Assembly: GCA_014859375.1 (NCBI GenBank)
Contig: JACUUH010000004.1
Coordinates: forward strand, 17,348-81,347
From: Gammaproteobacteria bacterium
Lineage (GTDB): Bacteria > Pseudomonadota > Gammaproteobacteria > Nitrosococcales > Methylophagaceae
Reading direction: 5' to 3'
Length of the DNA stretch: 64,000 nt
Each line of letters starts with the position of its first letter. The stretch's first letter is position 1. The notes under the pieces were generated by a model. That model saw only the letters and a list, made by a program, of their open reading frames with translations. It was not told the DNA's origin and made no database searches. Position numbers and translations under genes: made by a program. This document shows, one piece after another, positions 47,012-56,197 of this stretch.

Positions 47012-47181
47012 AACACCTTCAAAGAAGGAGAGAGAAATATGAAATATTAAGTCATACAGAAGCTGAATTCTTTAAACTTGCTGGCAATGATACGGACAAC
47101 ACGTTATTTAGAAATGAGCGACTTATCCCAATTAATCGGGAATAGTTTCCTAATGATCTCTCCTTTAGGTATTTACTTGGC

Positions 47182-47817
47182 TTAAGACGATAATCCATGA
47201 CTGATTGCAAACCGCATTAATTCAGCTGTTTTATTAATATCAAGCTTACTTTTAATCTGAGTCAGATTATTTGCGACAGTTTTATAGCTAATTCCTAAGA
47301 CATCAGAAATTTCATTCATGCTTTTGCCTTCACCGACTAAACGCAGAATTTCCAGCTCGCGCCGAGAAAGATCACTCAAAGCACTGGTGCCAGCACCGAT
47401 ATTAAGCATGGCTAATTGTTGGGCTGTATCAGGACTAAGATAGGTTTTGCCTTCTAAGACTTTTTCCACCGCTTCAACTAAATGGTCAGCCGCATTATTT
47501 TTGGTGATGTAGCCTCGTGCTCCAGCCTGCATCGCGCGAGAAGCAAATACTGGATCTTCATGCATACTAAACATCAGGACCTTGGTATTTTCTCTATTGG
47601 CTCGGATTTTACGAAGCACTTCCAAACCTCCAATACCGGGTAAGGTAATATCTAACAACACCATATCCGGATAAAATTCCTGGAATAGTCGGTAGCCTTC
47701 TTCTCCCGTTTCAGCTTCAATGACCTTTGCTGTTGGGATTTGTTGTATTAACTGACGACATCCTGCTCGAACTATTGGATGATCATCTATGACGAGAATC
47801 GTTACTGATTGCTTCAT
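47182..47817 (-). CDS. NarL/LuxR-family response regulator
   Basis: 211 residues. A receiver domain (about 1-120) has the acidic pair Asp11-Asp12, the phospho-acceptor Asp56 in VLLDITLPG and the Lys in YITKNN. A LuxR-type helix-turn-helix output domain (about 145-205) has LSRRELEILRLVGEGKSMNEIS and ISYKTVANNLTQIKSKL. It is directly behind the sensor kinase gene (3-bp gap) and surely its partner. In methylotrophs such NarX/NarL-like pairs (MoxYX, FlhSR) control methanol or formaldehyde oxidation genes, but nothing here proves the target. Confidence 0.94.
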   Translation of the reverse strand: MKQSVTILVIDDHPIVRAGCRQLIQQIPTAKVIEAETGEEGYRLFQEFYPDMVLLDITLPGIGGLEVLRKIRANRENTKVLMFSMHEDPVFASRAMQAGARGYITKNNAADHLVEAVEKVLEGKTYLSPDTAQQLAMLNIGAGTSALSDLSRRELEILRLVGEGKSMNEISDVLGISYKTVANNLTQIKSKLDINKTAELMRFAISHGLSS

Positions 47818-47820
47818 GTA

Positions 47821-49149
47821 TTACTTTTCCTCTAATGGAATGATAACGCGAACTTGCAAGCCTCGACCTTCTGTCGTATCAAAAGCAATACGCCCTCGCA
47901 AAGCCGAAACACGTTCTCCCATTCCGATTAAGCCGAAACCTCTCACTACATTTGCACTTAAACCTTTACCATCATCGGTGACCGCTACTTTTAAGGTTTC
48001 TTTTTCTCGACGGACTTCGACTTTAACGTGTTTGGCTTGTGCATGTCTGACGCAGTTAGTTGTACATTCTTGCACTAATCGATACACAGTCACCTGCAAG
48101 GTATCGGGTAAATCTGAAAAATCACCGACCAAATCCCATTCCCAGTCGATCTCTGGCTGCCTCTCACGCCAATTTCGTATCATATCGCGGATCGCATCAG
48201 CCAGACCCAGATCATCTAAGGTCATGGGTCTTAAACGACTTAACATTTTACGTACTAAGGACTGAATGTGATTAGTAATCGCTTTAACTGAAGCCACTTT
48301 TTGTTCGACTTCAGTTAATAAATGTTCATTTGCAATCCGCTCAATATCAGCCAAATCAACCCGAATACCGAACAAACACGGACCTAATTCATCATGAAGT
48401 TCACGCGCTAAATCACGCCGTTCTGATTCTTGTACGGTGAGCATATTACCGGCCAGAGCATGATTTTCTGCAATGGTTTTTTCTAACACACTCGCCATAT
48501 GATTAAAGCGGATTTGGATCGGTGAGACTTCTTTTACCACCGAGGCTTCAACCCTGGCAGAGAAATCACCTTTTTCTAATTTACCCAATGCATTAGCCAA
48601 GGTTTCAAGGGGTTTTAAACCTTGCCTTAAGGCCATATAAATCAGCCCAACAATCAAAACCAAAAAGAAGGAGCCTAACCAAAACAACACTTGCACGTCT
48701 CGCCACACCTCAGTGATTTCATCACTTGGATCAGCCTCAACCACTAGATAACCATATGATTTACTGCCTTTAGTAATCAAGCGCCGGAATGCAACTGCTT
48801 CGGGTTTCATGATTTTAATAAACCAATTTGGCGCATCTGGAATAGTGATAAAATTTGAACTTTTTTCATGACCAATTAAAGCTTGACCATGCATATCTTC
48901 AAACCAGGCTCTGATGTGACGGGTATCTTTGACACTATCAACAATCAAAGTAAGTCGCTCACCCAGATCATTAGAAAAACGTAAGGTAGGCAGAGCATTG
49001 ATCAATAAACCCTTCGCTAATTGTGTGCTCGACTCCATTTCAGAAACCACAGCCTGGCGAGCATTTTTGACCATAAAAAACCCCGCGGCAGCAAAGTTGG
49101 TCAACAAAATGATGGTAACAATCACGACTATGCGAAATTTTAAACTCAT
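47821..49149 (-). CDS. NarX-type sensor histidine kinase
   Basis: 442 residues. TM1 (about 7-27) and TM2 (about 153-174) enclose a periplasmic sensor domain of about 125 residues. HAMP (about 175-230) is followed by a HisKA_3 dimerisation domain with the phospho-accepting His252 in ARELHDELGP. The HATPase domain follows (QECTTNCVRHAQ, then VTDDGKGL and GFGLIGMGERV). The ligand is unknown. It is transcribed with the response regulator and diverges from hemL with a gap of 73 bp. Confidence 0.94.
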   Translation of the reverse strand: MSLKFRIVVIVTIILLTNFAAAGFFMVKNARQAVVSEMESSTQLAKGLLINALPTLRFSNDLGERLTLIVDSVKDTRHIRAWFEDMHGQALIGHEKSSNFITIPDAPNWFIKIMKPEAVAFRRLITKGSKSYGYLVVEADPSDEITEVWRDVQVLFWLGSFFLVLIVGLIYMALRQGLKPLETLANALGKLEKGDFSARVEASVVKEVSPIQIRFNHMASVLEKTIAENHALAGNMLTVQESERRDLARELHDELGPCLFGIRVDLADIERIANEHLLTEVEQKVASVKAITNHIQSLVRKMLSRLRPMTLDDLGLADAIRDMIRNWRERQPEIDWEWDLVGDFSDLPDTLQVTVYRLVQECTTNCVRHAQAKHVKVEVRREKETLKVAVTDDGKGLSANVVRGFGLIGMGERVSALRGRIAFDTTEGRGLQVRVIIPLEEK

Positions 49150-49222
49150 AAAAATCGGTAATCCGGCAAAGATGAGCTAGAATTATCGCATATCTTTAGA
49201 TTTAACCTGTCAGGAATTCACC

Positions 49223-50503
49223 ATGCATACAAATCACGATCTTTTTACTCACGCCCAACAACATATTCCAGGTGGCGTAAACTCACCTGTTAGAGCATTT
49301 AAAGGTGTCGGTGGTGATCCTATTTTCTTTCGTGAAGGCAAAGGCGCATGGTTAACCGATGCTGAAGGTAAACGTTATATTGATTATATTGGTTCCTGGG
49401 GGCCAATGATTCTAGGCCATGCACATCCTGATGTCATCAAAACTGTTCAAGAAGCAGTCTCGCATGGTCTTGGTTTTGGTGCACCGACTGCAATTGAAAT
49501 TGAAATGGCGGATACCTTATGTCGCTTGGTGCCATCAATGGAAATGGTGCGCATGGTCAGTTCTGGTACCGAAGCGACTATGAGTGCGATTCGTCTGGCT
49601 CGCGGTTTTACCGGACGTGACAAAATCGTTAAATTTGAAGGCTGTTATCACGGTCATGCTGATTCATTATTAGTTAAAGCAGGTTCTGGTGCTTTAACCT
49701 TAGGTGTGCCCTCTTCTGCTGGTGTGCCAGCGTCACTTGCTGAACATACCTTAACCTTACGTTATAACGATCTTGATTCTGTGCGTAACTGCTTTGCTGA
49801 GTTGGGCGACCAAATTGCCTGCATCATTGTTGAACCTGTTGCCGGTAATATGAACTGTGTTTTACCTAGCGAAGGCTTCTTACAAGGCTTACGCGACATC
49901 TGCGTTCAATCAGGTGCTGTGTTAATTTTTGACGAAGTCATGACCGGATTTCGAGTGGCTTTGGGTGGTGCCCAACAATATTATGGCGTGAAACCAGATC
50001 TAACAACCTTAGGTAAAGTTGTTGGTGGTGGCTTACCCGTTGGTGCTTTTGGCGGTAAACGCGAAATCATGCAACATATCGCACCATTAGGTCCTGTTTA
50101 TCAGGCAGGCACTTTATCAGGCAACCCGATTGCGATGGCGGCAGGGTTGAGTACCTTAAACTTAATTCAAACGCCTGATTTTCATACACACTTATCTAAC
50201 ACCGCTAAAACATTAGTCGATGGCTTGCAACAACGTGCCGATGCTGCTGGTATTGGTTTTGCGACTAATCAAGTTGGTGGTATGTTTGGTCTGTTCTTCA
50301 CTGAAGAAAAACAAATTACTTTCTACGAACAAGTGGCTGAGTGTGATCAGCAACGCTTTAAAAAATTCTTCCACGGCATGTTAGATCAAGGCATCTATCT
50401 GGCACCTTCTGCTTTTGAATCAGGCTTTGTGTCGGCCGCACATGGCGAGCATGAAATTCAAGCAACATTAGATGCCGCAGACAAAGTATTTGCCACGCTC
50501 TAG
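49223..50503 (+). CDS. hemL: Glutamate-1-semialdehyde 2,1-aminomutase
   Basis: A 426-residue PLP enzyme that makes 5-aminolevulinate from glutamate-1-semialdehyde, the second step of the C5 haem pathway. Motifs: [64 protein letters not shown] and the PLP-Lys segment [18 protein letters not shown]. The length is standard. It is the first of three co-directional genes and has AGGA before the ATG. Confidence 0.97.
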   Translation: MHTNHDLFTHAQQHIPGGVNSPVRAFKGVGGDPIFFREGKGAWLTDAEGKRYIDYIGSWGPMILGHAHPDVIKTVQEAVSHGLGFGAPTAIEIEMADTLCRLVPSMEMVRMVSSGTEATMSAIRLARGFTGRDKIVKFEGCYHGHADSLLVKAGSGALTLGVPSSAGVPASLAEHTLTLRYNDLDSVRNCFAELGDQIACIIVEPVAGNMNCVLPSEGFLQGLRDICVQSGAVLIFDEVMTGFRVALGGAQQYYGVKPDLTTLGKVVGGGLPVGAFGGKREIMQHIAPLGPVYQAGTLSGNPIAMAAGLSTLNLIQTPDFHTHLSNTAKTLVDGLQQRADAAGIGFATNQVGGMFGLFFTEEKQITFYEQVAECDQQRFKKFFHGMLDQGIYLAPSAFESGFVSAAHGEHEIQATLDAADKVFATL

Positions 50504-50518
50504 CGTCATAAGGCAACT

Positions 50519-50875
50519 ATGCTAACGTTGTTGATACGATTATTATGGCTGGCGATGTGCCTGTTAATGGCCATCGCCTGGATCGTACAATTACCGCTTG
50601 GCCCTTTTGGGCTGATGCTGCCCTATGCAACCATGCTGTTATCTTTGCGAGTGTTTCACTCTAGTCCGAAAACCTTTCGCTATATACACCATAGCTTTAT
50701 TGCTTCAACCATCATTATTTCGCTGATAGTTGTCATCAGATTTTTATTCTATAGTGACGACCAAGGTGGTATCGCAGCTTTTTTCCTAGTGTATGGTGTG
50801 GGAATGGGTTATTTACTGTTCATTGCCTTGTTTGGCCTGTTGTTAAAACTTAATCTTCAGATGAGAAAATCATGA
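50519..50875 (+). CDS. Hypothetical inner-membrane protein (118 aa)
   Basis: 118 residues, almost wholly hydrophobic, with about four membrane helices (about 3-22, 24-45, 58-78, 86-112). No motif was recognised. It follows hemL by 15 bp with an AAGG site, and its stop overlaps the start of the exonuclease gene by 4 bp (ATGA), so it is a real member of the operon. Function unknown. Confidence 0.8.
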   Translation: MLTLLIRLLWLAMCLLMAIAWIVQLPLGPFGLMLPYATMLLSLRVFHSSPKTFRYIHHSFIASTIIISLIVVIRFLFYSDDQGGIAAFFLVYGVGMGYLLFIALFGLLLKLNLQMRKS

Positions 50876-52326
50876 ATACACTTTATTGGCATGACTATGA
50901 AACCTTTGGCATCGATCCGCGTTACGATCGGCCATCGCAATTTGCAGGCATTCGCACCGATGAAGATCTCAACGTTATTGGTGATCCGTTGATGATTTAT
51001 TGCAAACAAGCAAATGATAGTTTGCCCTCGCCCGAAGCCTGTTTAGTCACGGGCATCACACCACAGGAAGTTAATGAAAAAGGCATGTCCGAAGCCGAAT
51101 TTATCAAGCTGATCCATGATGAATTTTCACAGCCTAATACCTGTGGTGTTGGTTATAACAGTCTACGTTTTGATGATGAATTCACACGTTTTACACTGTA
51201 TCGTAACTTTTATGATGCCTATGCCCGTGAATGGCAAAATGGCAATTCTCGTTGGGATATTATCGATATGGCGCGCCTGACTCGGGCATTACGTCCCGAA
51301 GGTATCAACTGGCCTGATCGTGAAGATGGCAAACCCAGTTTTAGATTAGAAGCACTTACTGCCGCCAATAACATTGAACACGTTGGTGCTCATGATGCCT
51401 TAGTCGATGTTTATGCCACCATCAATCTAGCCAAATTGATTAAAACAGCACAACCCAAGCTCTATGATTTTGTCTATCAACATCGTGGCAAACATGCCGT
51501 TGCACCGTTACTGAATATCAACAATCGCACACCCGTTATTCATGTGTCACGTATGTATCCAAGTGACTATTGTGGCACGGCTCTGGTTGTGCCGATTGCT
51601 CACGATCCAATCAATAATAATGGCATCATTGTTTATGATCTTCGGCATGATCCAAGTGATCTGATTGAACTTGATGCCGATACCTTGCGTCAACGTTTAT
51701 TTACACCGACAGCTGATTTGCCAGACGGTGTAGCAAGACCCGCATTAAAAACTATTCACATTAATAAATGTCCGGTTGTTGTACCTGAAAACACCCTAAA
51801 TGATGCTGCCGCTGAACGTTTGCAGATAGATCGGGCGCAACATTACCAACACCTACAACAACTCAATGCCGCTGGCGATTTAACGGCAAAAATTAATGCT
51901 ATCTTCACCAAGCCAGACTATGAAGAAAGTGATGATCCTGATGCCAGTTTATATTCAGGTGGCTTTTTCAGTGCTAATGACAAACGCAAAATGGAACTGA
52001 TCCGCACTGCCGATGCCGATGCACTGCGTGTATTAAAAGTACCGTTTGAAGATCCTCGTCTACCTGAAATGTTATTTCGTTATCGTGCTCGCAACTGGCC
52101 ACAAAGCTTAACTGCCGACGAACAAGAGCAATGGCAACAGTATCGGCAGCAACGGTTGACGGATGAAAGTAATGAAAAAATTCTGACATTGCCCACGTTT
52201 TTTGAAACGATTAACACATGTCGGCAACGTGAACTAACAGAAAATCAGAAAACGATTTTGGATAAGATCGAACAGTATGGAAAGCAAATTGAGGATGAAT
52301 TAAGTAAAAGCAAACTTCATGTTTAG
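50872..52326 (+). CDS. sbcB: Exodeoxyribonuclease I
   Basis: A 484-residue 3'-5' single-strand DNA exonuclease (ExoI). The DEDD-type nuclease domain begins FYWHDYETFG-like (LYWHDYETFGIDPRYDRPSQFAGIRTD), with VGYNSLRFDDEFTRF and AHDALVDVYATI as further catalytic segments. The SH3-like and helical C-terminal parts end with RYRARNWPQSL. Length equals E. coli ExoI (475) within a few residues. It acts in mismatch repair and recombination. Last gene of the hemL group. Confidence 0.96.
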   Translation: MNTLYWHDYETFGIDPRYDRPSQFAGIRTDEDLNVIGDPLMIYCKQANDSLPSPEACLVTGITPQEVNEKGMSEAEFIKLIHDEFSQPNTCGVGYNSLRFDDEFTRFTLYRNFYDAYAREWQNGNSRWDIIDMARLTRALRPEGINWPDREDGKPSFRLEALTAANNIEHVGAHDALVDVYATINLAKLIKTAQPKLYDFVYQHRGKHAVAPLLNINNRTPVIHVSRMYPSDYCGTALVVPIAHDPINNNGIIVYDLRHDPSDLIELDADTLRQRLFTPTADLPDGVARPALKTIHINKCPVVVPENTLNDAAAERLQIDRAQHYQHLQQLNAAGDLTAKINAIFTKPDYEESDDPDASLYSGGFFSANDKRKMELIRTADADALRVLKVPFEDPRLPEMLFRYRARNWPQSLTADEQEQWQQYRQQRLTDESNEKILTLPTFFETINTCRQRELTENQKTILDKIEQYGKQIEDELSKSKLHV

Positions 52327-52336
52327 GCAGAGTAAA

Positions 52337-52362
52337 TGAACTGATTCTACTCAGTTTGTTTA
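52337..52362 (+). terminator. Possible weak terminator after sbcB
   Basis: A short stem AACTGA (52339-52344) with TCAGTT (52351-52356) is followed by TGTTTAAT. It lies 12 bp after the sbcB stop. The stem is short, so this is tentative. Confidence 0.4.
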
Positions 52363-52481
52363 ATGACTACTTAATTGTTTGGTAGCTGATTCTGCCAAAA
52401 AAGCATCCAGCAGCACTAACTGAAGAATTTGAGGTCAAAACAATTAAAATCAACACATTTACATTAATAGATTAACAAAAT

Positions 52482-53228
52482 ATGAGTAATGATAAGCAAC
52501 TACAAGATTGGATCGATTCTGCACCTATTGTTATTTTTAGAAGTCCAATCACAGAAATGGACTTGATTAGGCGTGAATTTAATGATCGAAATTTAGCGTT
52601 TCGAGAGATAGAATTAAGCATGGCAGACTCGACTGATCGAGATCTTTTTCATCATCTAAAAAAATACACGAACTATCATAAATTGCCACAAATCTTTATC
52701 GATAGAAAATTTATTGGTGGGGCGGATAAAACACTTCATAGTGATTTATATAACAGCTTATTTTGTGACACAAGTTCAGTAAATAATTATAAAAATTTAG
52801 TGTTGTCGTTGGGATACGCCGGTATTATCCCATTTATAGCTTTCACCTTCCTAGCATTTTTTACTGAGTTTCATTCATGGGCAATTAAAGCAAACTTAGC
52901 CTATGGAGCAATCATCTTAACCTTTTTGGGCGCTATTTATTGGGGAAGATTACTTAACTTAGACTCAAACAACTCATCCGAGCATAGAAAAACTACTCTG
53001 ATAGTTAGCATTATTCCTTCAATCATAGCTTGGCTAGTCTTGATCGATTTTTTAAAAAACCCATTGTCACTTTGCATTCTAATCTTGAGCTTTATCGGCA
53101 TATATGGATTTGAGCGACATTTAAAGCCATCCAACTTTTTATGGTATGAAAAGATGCGGACACAATTGAGTTACTCAGTAATTGGGCTGTTAAGTTTATC
53201 TCTATTATCGATACTGGTAGAGGTTTAA
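52482..53228 (+). CDS. Glutaredoxin-like domain fused to DUF3429 membrane domain
   Basis: 248 residues. Residues 1-95 have the glutaredoxin fold pattern (APIVIFRSP..., then KLPQIFIDRKFIGGADKTLH with the cis-Pro and GG of the glutathione site), but the usual CPYC is replaced by PITEMD, so it cannot work as a thiol redox enzyme. Residues about 105-248 form four or five membrane helices of the DUF3429 type (YAGIIPFIAFTFLAF, AYGAIILTFLGAIYWG, SIIPSIIAWLVL). Function unknown. The next gene, 7 bp downstream, is a DCC-type thiol protein, so they form a pair. Confidence 0.82.
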   Translation: MSNDKQLQDWIDSAPIVIFRSPITEMDLIRREFNDRNLAFREIELSMADSTDRDLFHHLKKYTNYHKLPQIFIDRKFIGGADKTLHSDLYNSLFCDTSSVNNYKNLVLSLGYAGIIPFIAFTFLAFFTEFHSWAIKANLAYGAIILTFLGAIYWGRLLNLDSNNSSEHRKTTLIVSIIPSIIAWLVLIDFLKNPLSLCILILSFIGIYGFERHLKPSNFLWYEKMRTQLSYSVIGLLSLSLLSILVEV

Positions 53229-53235
53229 TCTAAGA

Positions 53236-53631
53236 ATGCCAGAGTCTGAGTACCAAAAAAAGTATGCTCTGACCTGCTTCCATGATGGAGAGTGCCCAAT
53301 ATGCAATATCGAAATCGATGTTATGAAACGATTAGATAAGCAAAAAAATATAAAATGGGTTGATATTTCTAAAGAGCAAGCAATGCTCAATCATGCTGGA
53401 TTAAGCTATGAACAAGCCATGAAAAAAATGTATGTCCTCGATCAGCATAACAATGTAATGCTTTCAGGCGTTGATGGTTTCTTGCAAATTTGGAAAAAAT
53501 TGCCCTATTACCGGCAACTTGCCGTAATTATTGAACGTCTTCCTTTCTTAGTACCTATTTTGAAAATTTTTTACAGAATTTTTGCTCGCTATCGTTTAGT
53601 TTTGACAGGTAAAACCAAGCGTTCAACCTAG
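53236..53631 (+). CDS. DCC-family (DUF393) thiol-disulfide oxidoreductase-like protein
   Basis: 131 residues. The N-terminus CFHDGECPICNIEIDVMKR holds the family's DG.CP.C motif, and WVDISKEQ and MYVLDQHNNVMLSGVDGFLQIWKKLPYY are further family features. It is cytosolic or membrane-associated, with a C-terminal hydrophobic stretch. Members are often linked to DUF3429 proteins. The activity of the family is poorly known. It is co-directional with the fusion gene, 7 bp downstream. Confidence 0.88.
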   Translation: MPESEYQKKYALTCFHDGECPICNIEIDVMKRLDKQKNIKWVDISKEQAMLNHAGLSYEQAMKKMYVLDQHNNVMLSGVDGFLQIWKKLPYYRQLAVIIERLPFLVPILKIFYRIFARYRLVLTGKTKRST

Positions 53632-53686
53632 GGGCTGCTGTTCTTTCATCACCGTCTCTGTTGTGAGTTGAAAGGTCAACAGGCCC
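53632..53686. repeat. Imperfect palindrome between convergent genes
   Basis: The ends form an imperfect inverted repeat: GGGGCTGCTGTTCTTTCA at the left and TGAAAGGTCAACAGGCCC at the right (14 of 18 pairs). It fills exactly the space between the DCC gene and the convergent 69-residue gene, so it may act as a terminator. The left half resembles 11158-11200. Confidence 0.5.
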
Positions 53687-53895
53687 TAAGGCTTCATGAA
53701 TTGTATCGGTATATGGAGTGAACTTGGTAACTCACGTTTTAACTCCCAATCATTTTTGCTAATAAAAGCAAGGCAATCTTCAAAAGAATCAAATTTTTGA
53801 GCAACCTGCTCAGTTTGCCCCGTCCGTTCGACACTAATCGAAAAATATGTTTGTTCTGACTGACTGTGGTTTTCGATTATGGCTTGAGGTTTCAT
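53686..53895 (-). CDS. Hypothetical protein (69 aa)
   Basis: 69 residues, soluble, with a mixed alpha/beta pattern (TYFSISVERTGQTEQVAQKF, then FEDCLAFISKNDWELKRELP). No family recognised. An AGAGAG site precedes the ATG and there is no overlapping gene. Its coding pattern is plausible but no homologue is known to me. Confidence 0.6.
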   Translation of the reverse strand: MKPQAIIENHSQSEQTYFSISVERTGQTEQVAQKFDSFEDCLAFISKNDWELKRELPSSLHIPIQFMKP

Positions 53896-53974
53896 AATAT
53901 GCTCTCTAGGGTCTATTGAACTTTATCACCAATCATAGAGTCTTAACTCTATACTAAAAATAAGGTCAACCACA

Positions 53975-54511
53975 ATGATTCGATTCGTACTTATCGTGCT
54001 TTTAGCCATATCATGGCAGGCATCTGCTTCAGAAACTTGTCCAGAATATCTAAACTACGACCTTCCACAATTACATTCGAAAAACACAGTTAATATATGT
54101 GAAGTAGCAGCTGGTAAACCATTGTTGATAATAAACACAGCTAGTCATTGTGGTTACACTAGACAGTTTGAGGGATTAGAAGATTTGCACCAGAAATATA
54201 AGGACCAAGGCTTATTTGTTATCGGTTTTGCCAGTAATGATTTCAACCAGGAAGCTAAGTCAGAAGATGAAGCCGCTCGAATATGTCGGCATAATTTTGG
54301 TGTTAGCTTCACTATGGTGGCACCGAGCTACGTCAAAGGCTATCGAGCCAACCCCATATTTCAGAACATTAACAAACAATCTGAAGAGCCCAGCTGGAAC
54401 TTTAATAAATATCTAATCAACAAAGAAGGTAACGTAGTGAAACACTTCTCGAGCACAACAGAACCAGATTCTCAAGAACTAGCACAAGCAATTGAGTCAG
54501 TGCTTCAGTAA
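53975..54511 (+). CDS. Exported glutathione peroxidase-family protein
   Basis: 178 residues with a signal peptide (about 1-18, cleavage after ASA), so probably periplasmic. The peroxidase core shows the catalytic Cys in NTASHCGYTRQFEGLEDL, then GFASNDFNQEAKSEDEAARIC, and the Trp/Asn pair in PSWNFNKYLINKEG. It is a Cys, not Sec, enzyme. It reduces peroxides, most likely using thioredoxin-like donors, as BtuE does. The cytosolic BtuE has no signal, so this is a variant. It stands alone on the plus strand. Confidence 0.9.
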   Translation: MIRFVLIVLLAISWQASASETCPEYLNYDLPQLHSKNTVNICEVAAGKPLLIINTASHCGYTRQFEGLEDLHQKYKDQGLFVIGFASNDFNQEAKSEDEAARICRHNFGVSFTMVAPSYVKGYRANPIFQNINKQSEEPSWNFNKYLINKEGNVVKHFSSTTEPDSQELAQAIESVLQ

Positions 54512-54533
54512 TTTTTATATAAAACAATACTGT

Positions 54534-54677
54534 TTATTGATTAGCTGTTTTATTTTTTTGGCAACGTTTAGAGCAATATTTAACCTGTTCCCATACTTTT
54601 TTCCATTTTTTACGCCAGACAAATGGGCGATGACAAACACTACAAATTTTATAGGGAAGATCAGATTTTTTGATCAT
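54534..54677 (-). CDS. DUF2256 small zinc-finger-like protein (47 aa)
   Basis: 47 residues, from the ATG at 54677. KSDLPYKICSVCHRPFVWRKKW and W..VKYCSKRC form the DUF2256 signature: two CxxC-type pairs (Cys12, 15, 35, 39) with conserved Trp. It probably binds zinc. Its start overlaps the stop of the iron-sulfur photolyase gene by 4 bp, a linkage common for DUF2256. Function unknown; a link to the photolyase is inferred. Confidence 0.88.
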   Translation of the reverse strand: MIKKSDLPYKICSVCHRPFVWRKKWKKVWEQVKYCSKRCQKNKTANQ

Positions 54678-56197
54678 TCTATTGAAGCCAAAAATTCTAA
54701 GCTGTCGTAGTCAATAGCTGTCTTTTTGTCATCGGACATACGATCATAGGTTTTGTACATCATCATAAGGCGGTGATTAGTATTTAACTTATCTCGATTT
54801 TTCGCCAGAAAATGCCAATATAAATAATTGAATGGACATGCACCTTTGCCATTTTTTTTATGCACACTGTAACTACAGGTTTTACAATAATTCGACATTT
54901 TATTGATATAGGCACCGCCTGCTGCATAGGGTTTACTGGCTAGGTATCCTCCATCAGCAAAAAGTATCATTCCTGATACATTAGGTAACTCTACCCATTC
55001 AAATGCATCAGCATAAACGGTTAAGAACCATTCATTAACTTGAGCCGGTTCAATGCCTGCTAACAGTGCAAAATTACCTAATACCATAAGCCGCTGAATG
55101 TGATGGGCATAAGCATTTTGAATTGTCTCGCTGACACATTGGCTTAAGCAATTCATTTTTGTATCAGCAGTCCAATAAAAGCTAGGTAGATTTTTATGGG
55201 CATCAAAGAAATTATGCGAGGCATAATCTGGCATTTTAAGCCAATAAATACCACGGACATATTCACGCCAACCGATAATTTGCCGAATAAATCCTTCAAC
55301 AGCATTGAGTGGTGCTTTGCCATCATAGTAAGATTGCTCTGCAGCTTGAACACATTCCATTGGCAACAGTAAACCACAATTTAAGTAAAAACTCAGGTGC
55401 GAATGATATAGCCAAGGTTCACCTTGAATCATCGCATCTTGGTAGTCACCAAAACAAGAAAGCCGATCTTCGATGAATTGCTCAAGTGCTTGTAAAGCCT
55501 GCTTTCGTGTTACCGCAAAGTGGAATGGCTCTAAATCTCCGACGTGTTCTCCAAACTGTTGTGAAACGAGGCCAATAACGTCTGATGTGATATCGTCAAT
55601 TTTTGAATGAAAAGTTGCCGGGATATTTAGCTGTTCATTTGGAAATTTTCGATTTTCTGAATCATAATTCCACTGACCACCAACGGGTTGATCACCCTCC
55701 ATCAAAATCGTGTATTTTTGTCGCATCTCACGATAGAAATATTCCATTCGAAGTTGCTTACGTCCCGATGCCCATGTTGCAAATTCGTCAGTCGTACATA
55801 AAAATCGTTTGTCAGTTCGAATAATAACTGGAATAGTGAATTTATCTTGCCATGAAAGCATATCCTTTAAAACTCGAAACTCTCCTGGTTCGGTCACTAC
55901 GATTTGATCGAATTTTCTGGCGTTGATGATTCGTTTGACCTCACCATGAAATGACCCCATATTATTAGCATCATCCAACTTGGTATACTCAACATGGTAG
56001 CCTTGCAGTTGAAGCTCCTCAGCAAAGTGACGCATCGCTGAAAAAATAAAAGCTATCTTCTTTTTGTGGTGTTTGACATAGCTCGCCTCTTCAATAACTT
56101 CACACATCAGCACAATGTCATTTTCTTTATCAAGACCTTCTAGACTAGATATTGAGTGTGAAAGCTGATCGCCTAAAATAAGCACTAAGCTGTTCAA
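54674..56197 (-). CDS. Iron-sulfur cryptochrome/photolyase (PhrB, (6-4) type)
   Basis: 507 residues of the FeS-BCP (deoxyribodipyrimidine photolyase-related) group. The N-terminus LVLILGDQLSHSISSLEGL and FIFSAMRHFAEEL are typical. The FAD-binding core has FIRQIIGWREYVRGIYW and WFLTVYADAFEWVELPNVSGM. The 4Fe-4S cysteines lie in NYCKTCSYSV and GACPFNYLYW near residues 420-450. Such enzymes repair (6-4) photoproducts using light. Its start overlaps the end of the next, broken photolyase gene by 4 bp, so both derive from one operon. Confidence 0.93.
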   Translation of the reverse strand: MNSLVLILGDQLSHSISSLEGLDKENDIVLMCEVIEEASYVKHHKKKIAFIFSAMRHFAEELQLQGYHVEYTKLDDANNMGSFHGEVKRIINARKFDQIVVTEPGEFRVLKDMLSWQDKFTIPVIIRTDKRFLCTTDEFATWASGRKQLRMEYFYREMRQKYTILMEGDQPVGGQWNYDSENRKFPNEQLNIPATFHSKIDDITSDVIGLVSQQFGEHVGDLEPFHFAVTRKQALQALEQFIEDRLSCFGDYQDAMIQGEPWLYHSHLSFYLNCGLLLPMECVQAAEQSYYDGKAPLNAVEGFIRQIIGWREYVRGIYWLKMPDYASHNFFDAHKNLPSFYWTADTKMNCLSQCVSETIQNAYAHHIQRLMVLGNFALLAGIEPAQVNEWFLTVYADAFEWVELPNVSGMILFADGGYLASKPYAAGGAYINKMSNYCKTCSYSVHKKNGKGACPFNYLYWHFLAKNRDKLNTNHRLMMMYKTYDRMSDDKKTAIDYDSLEFLASIE

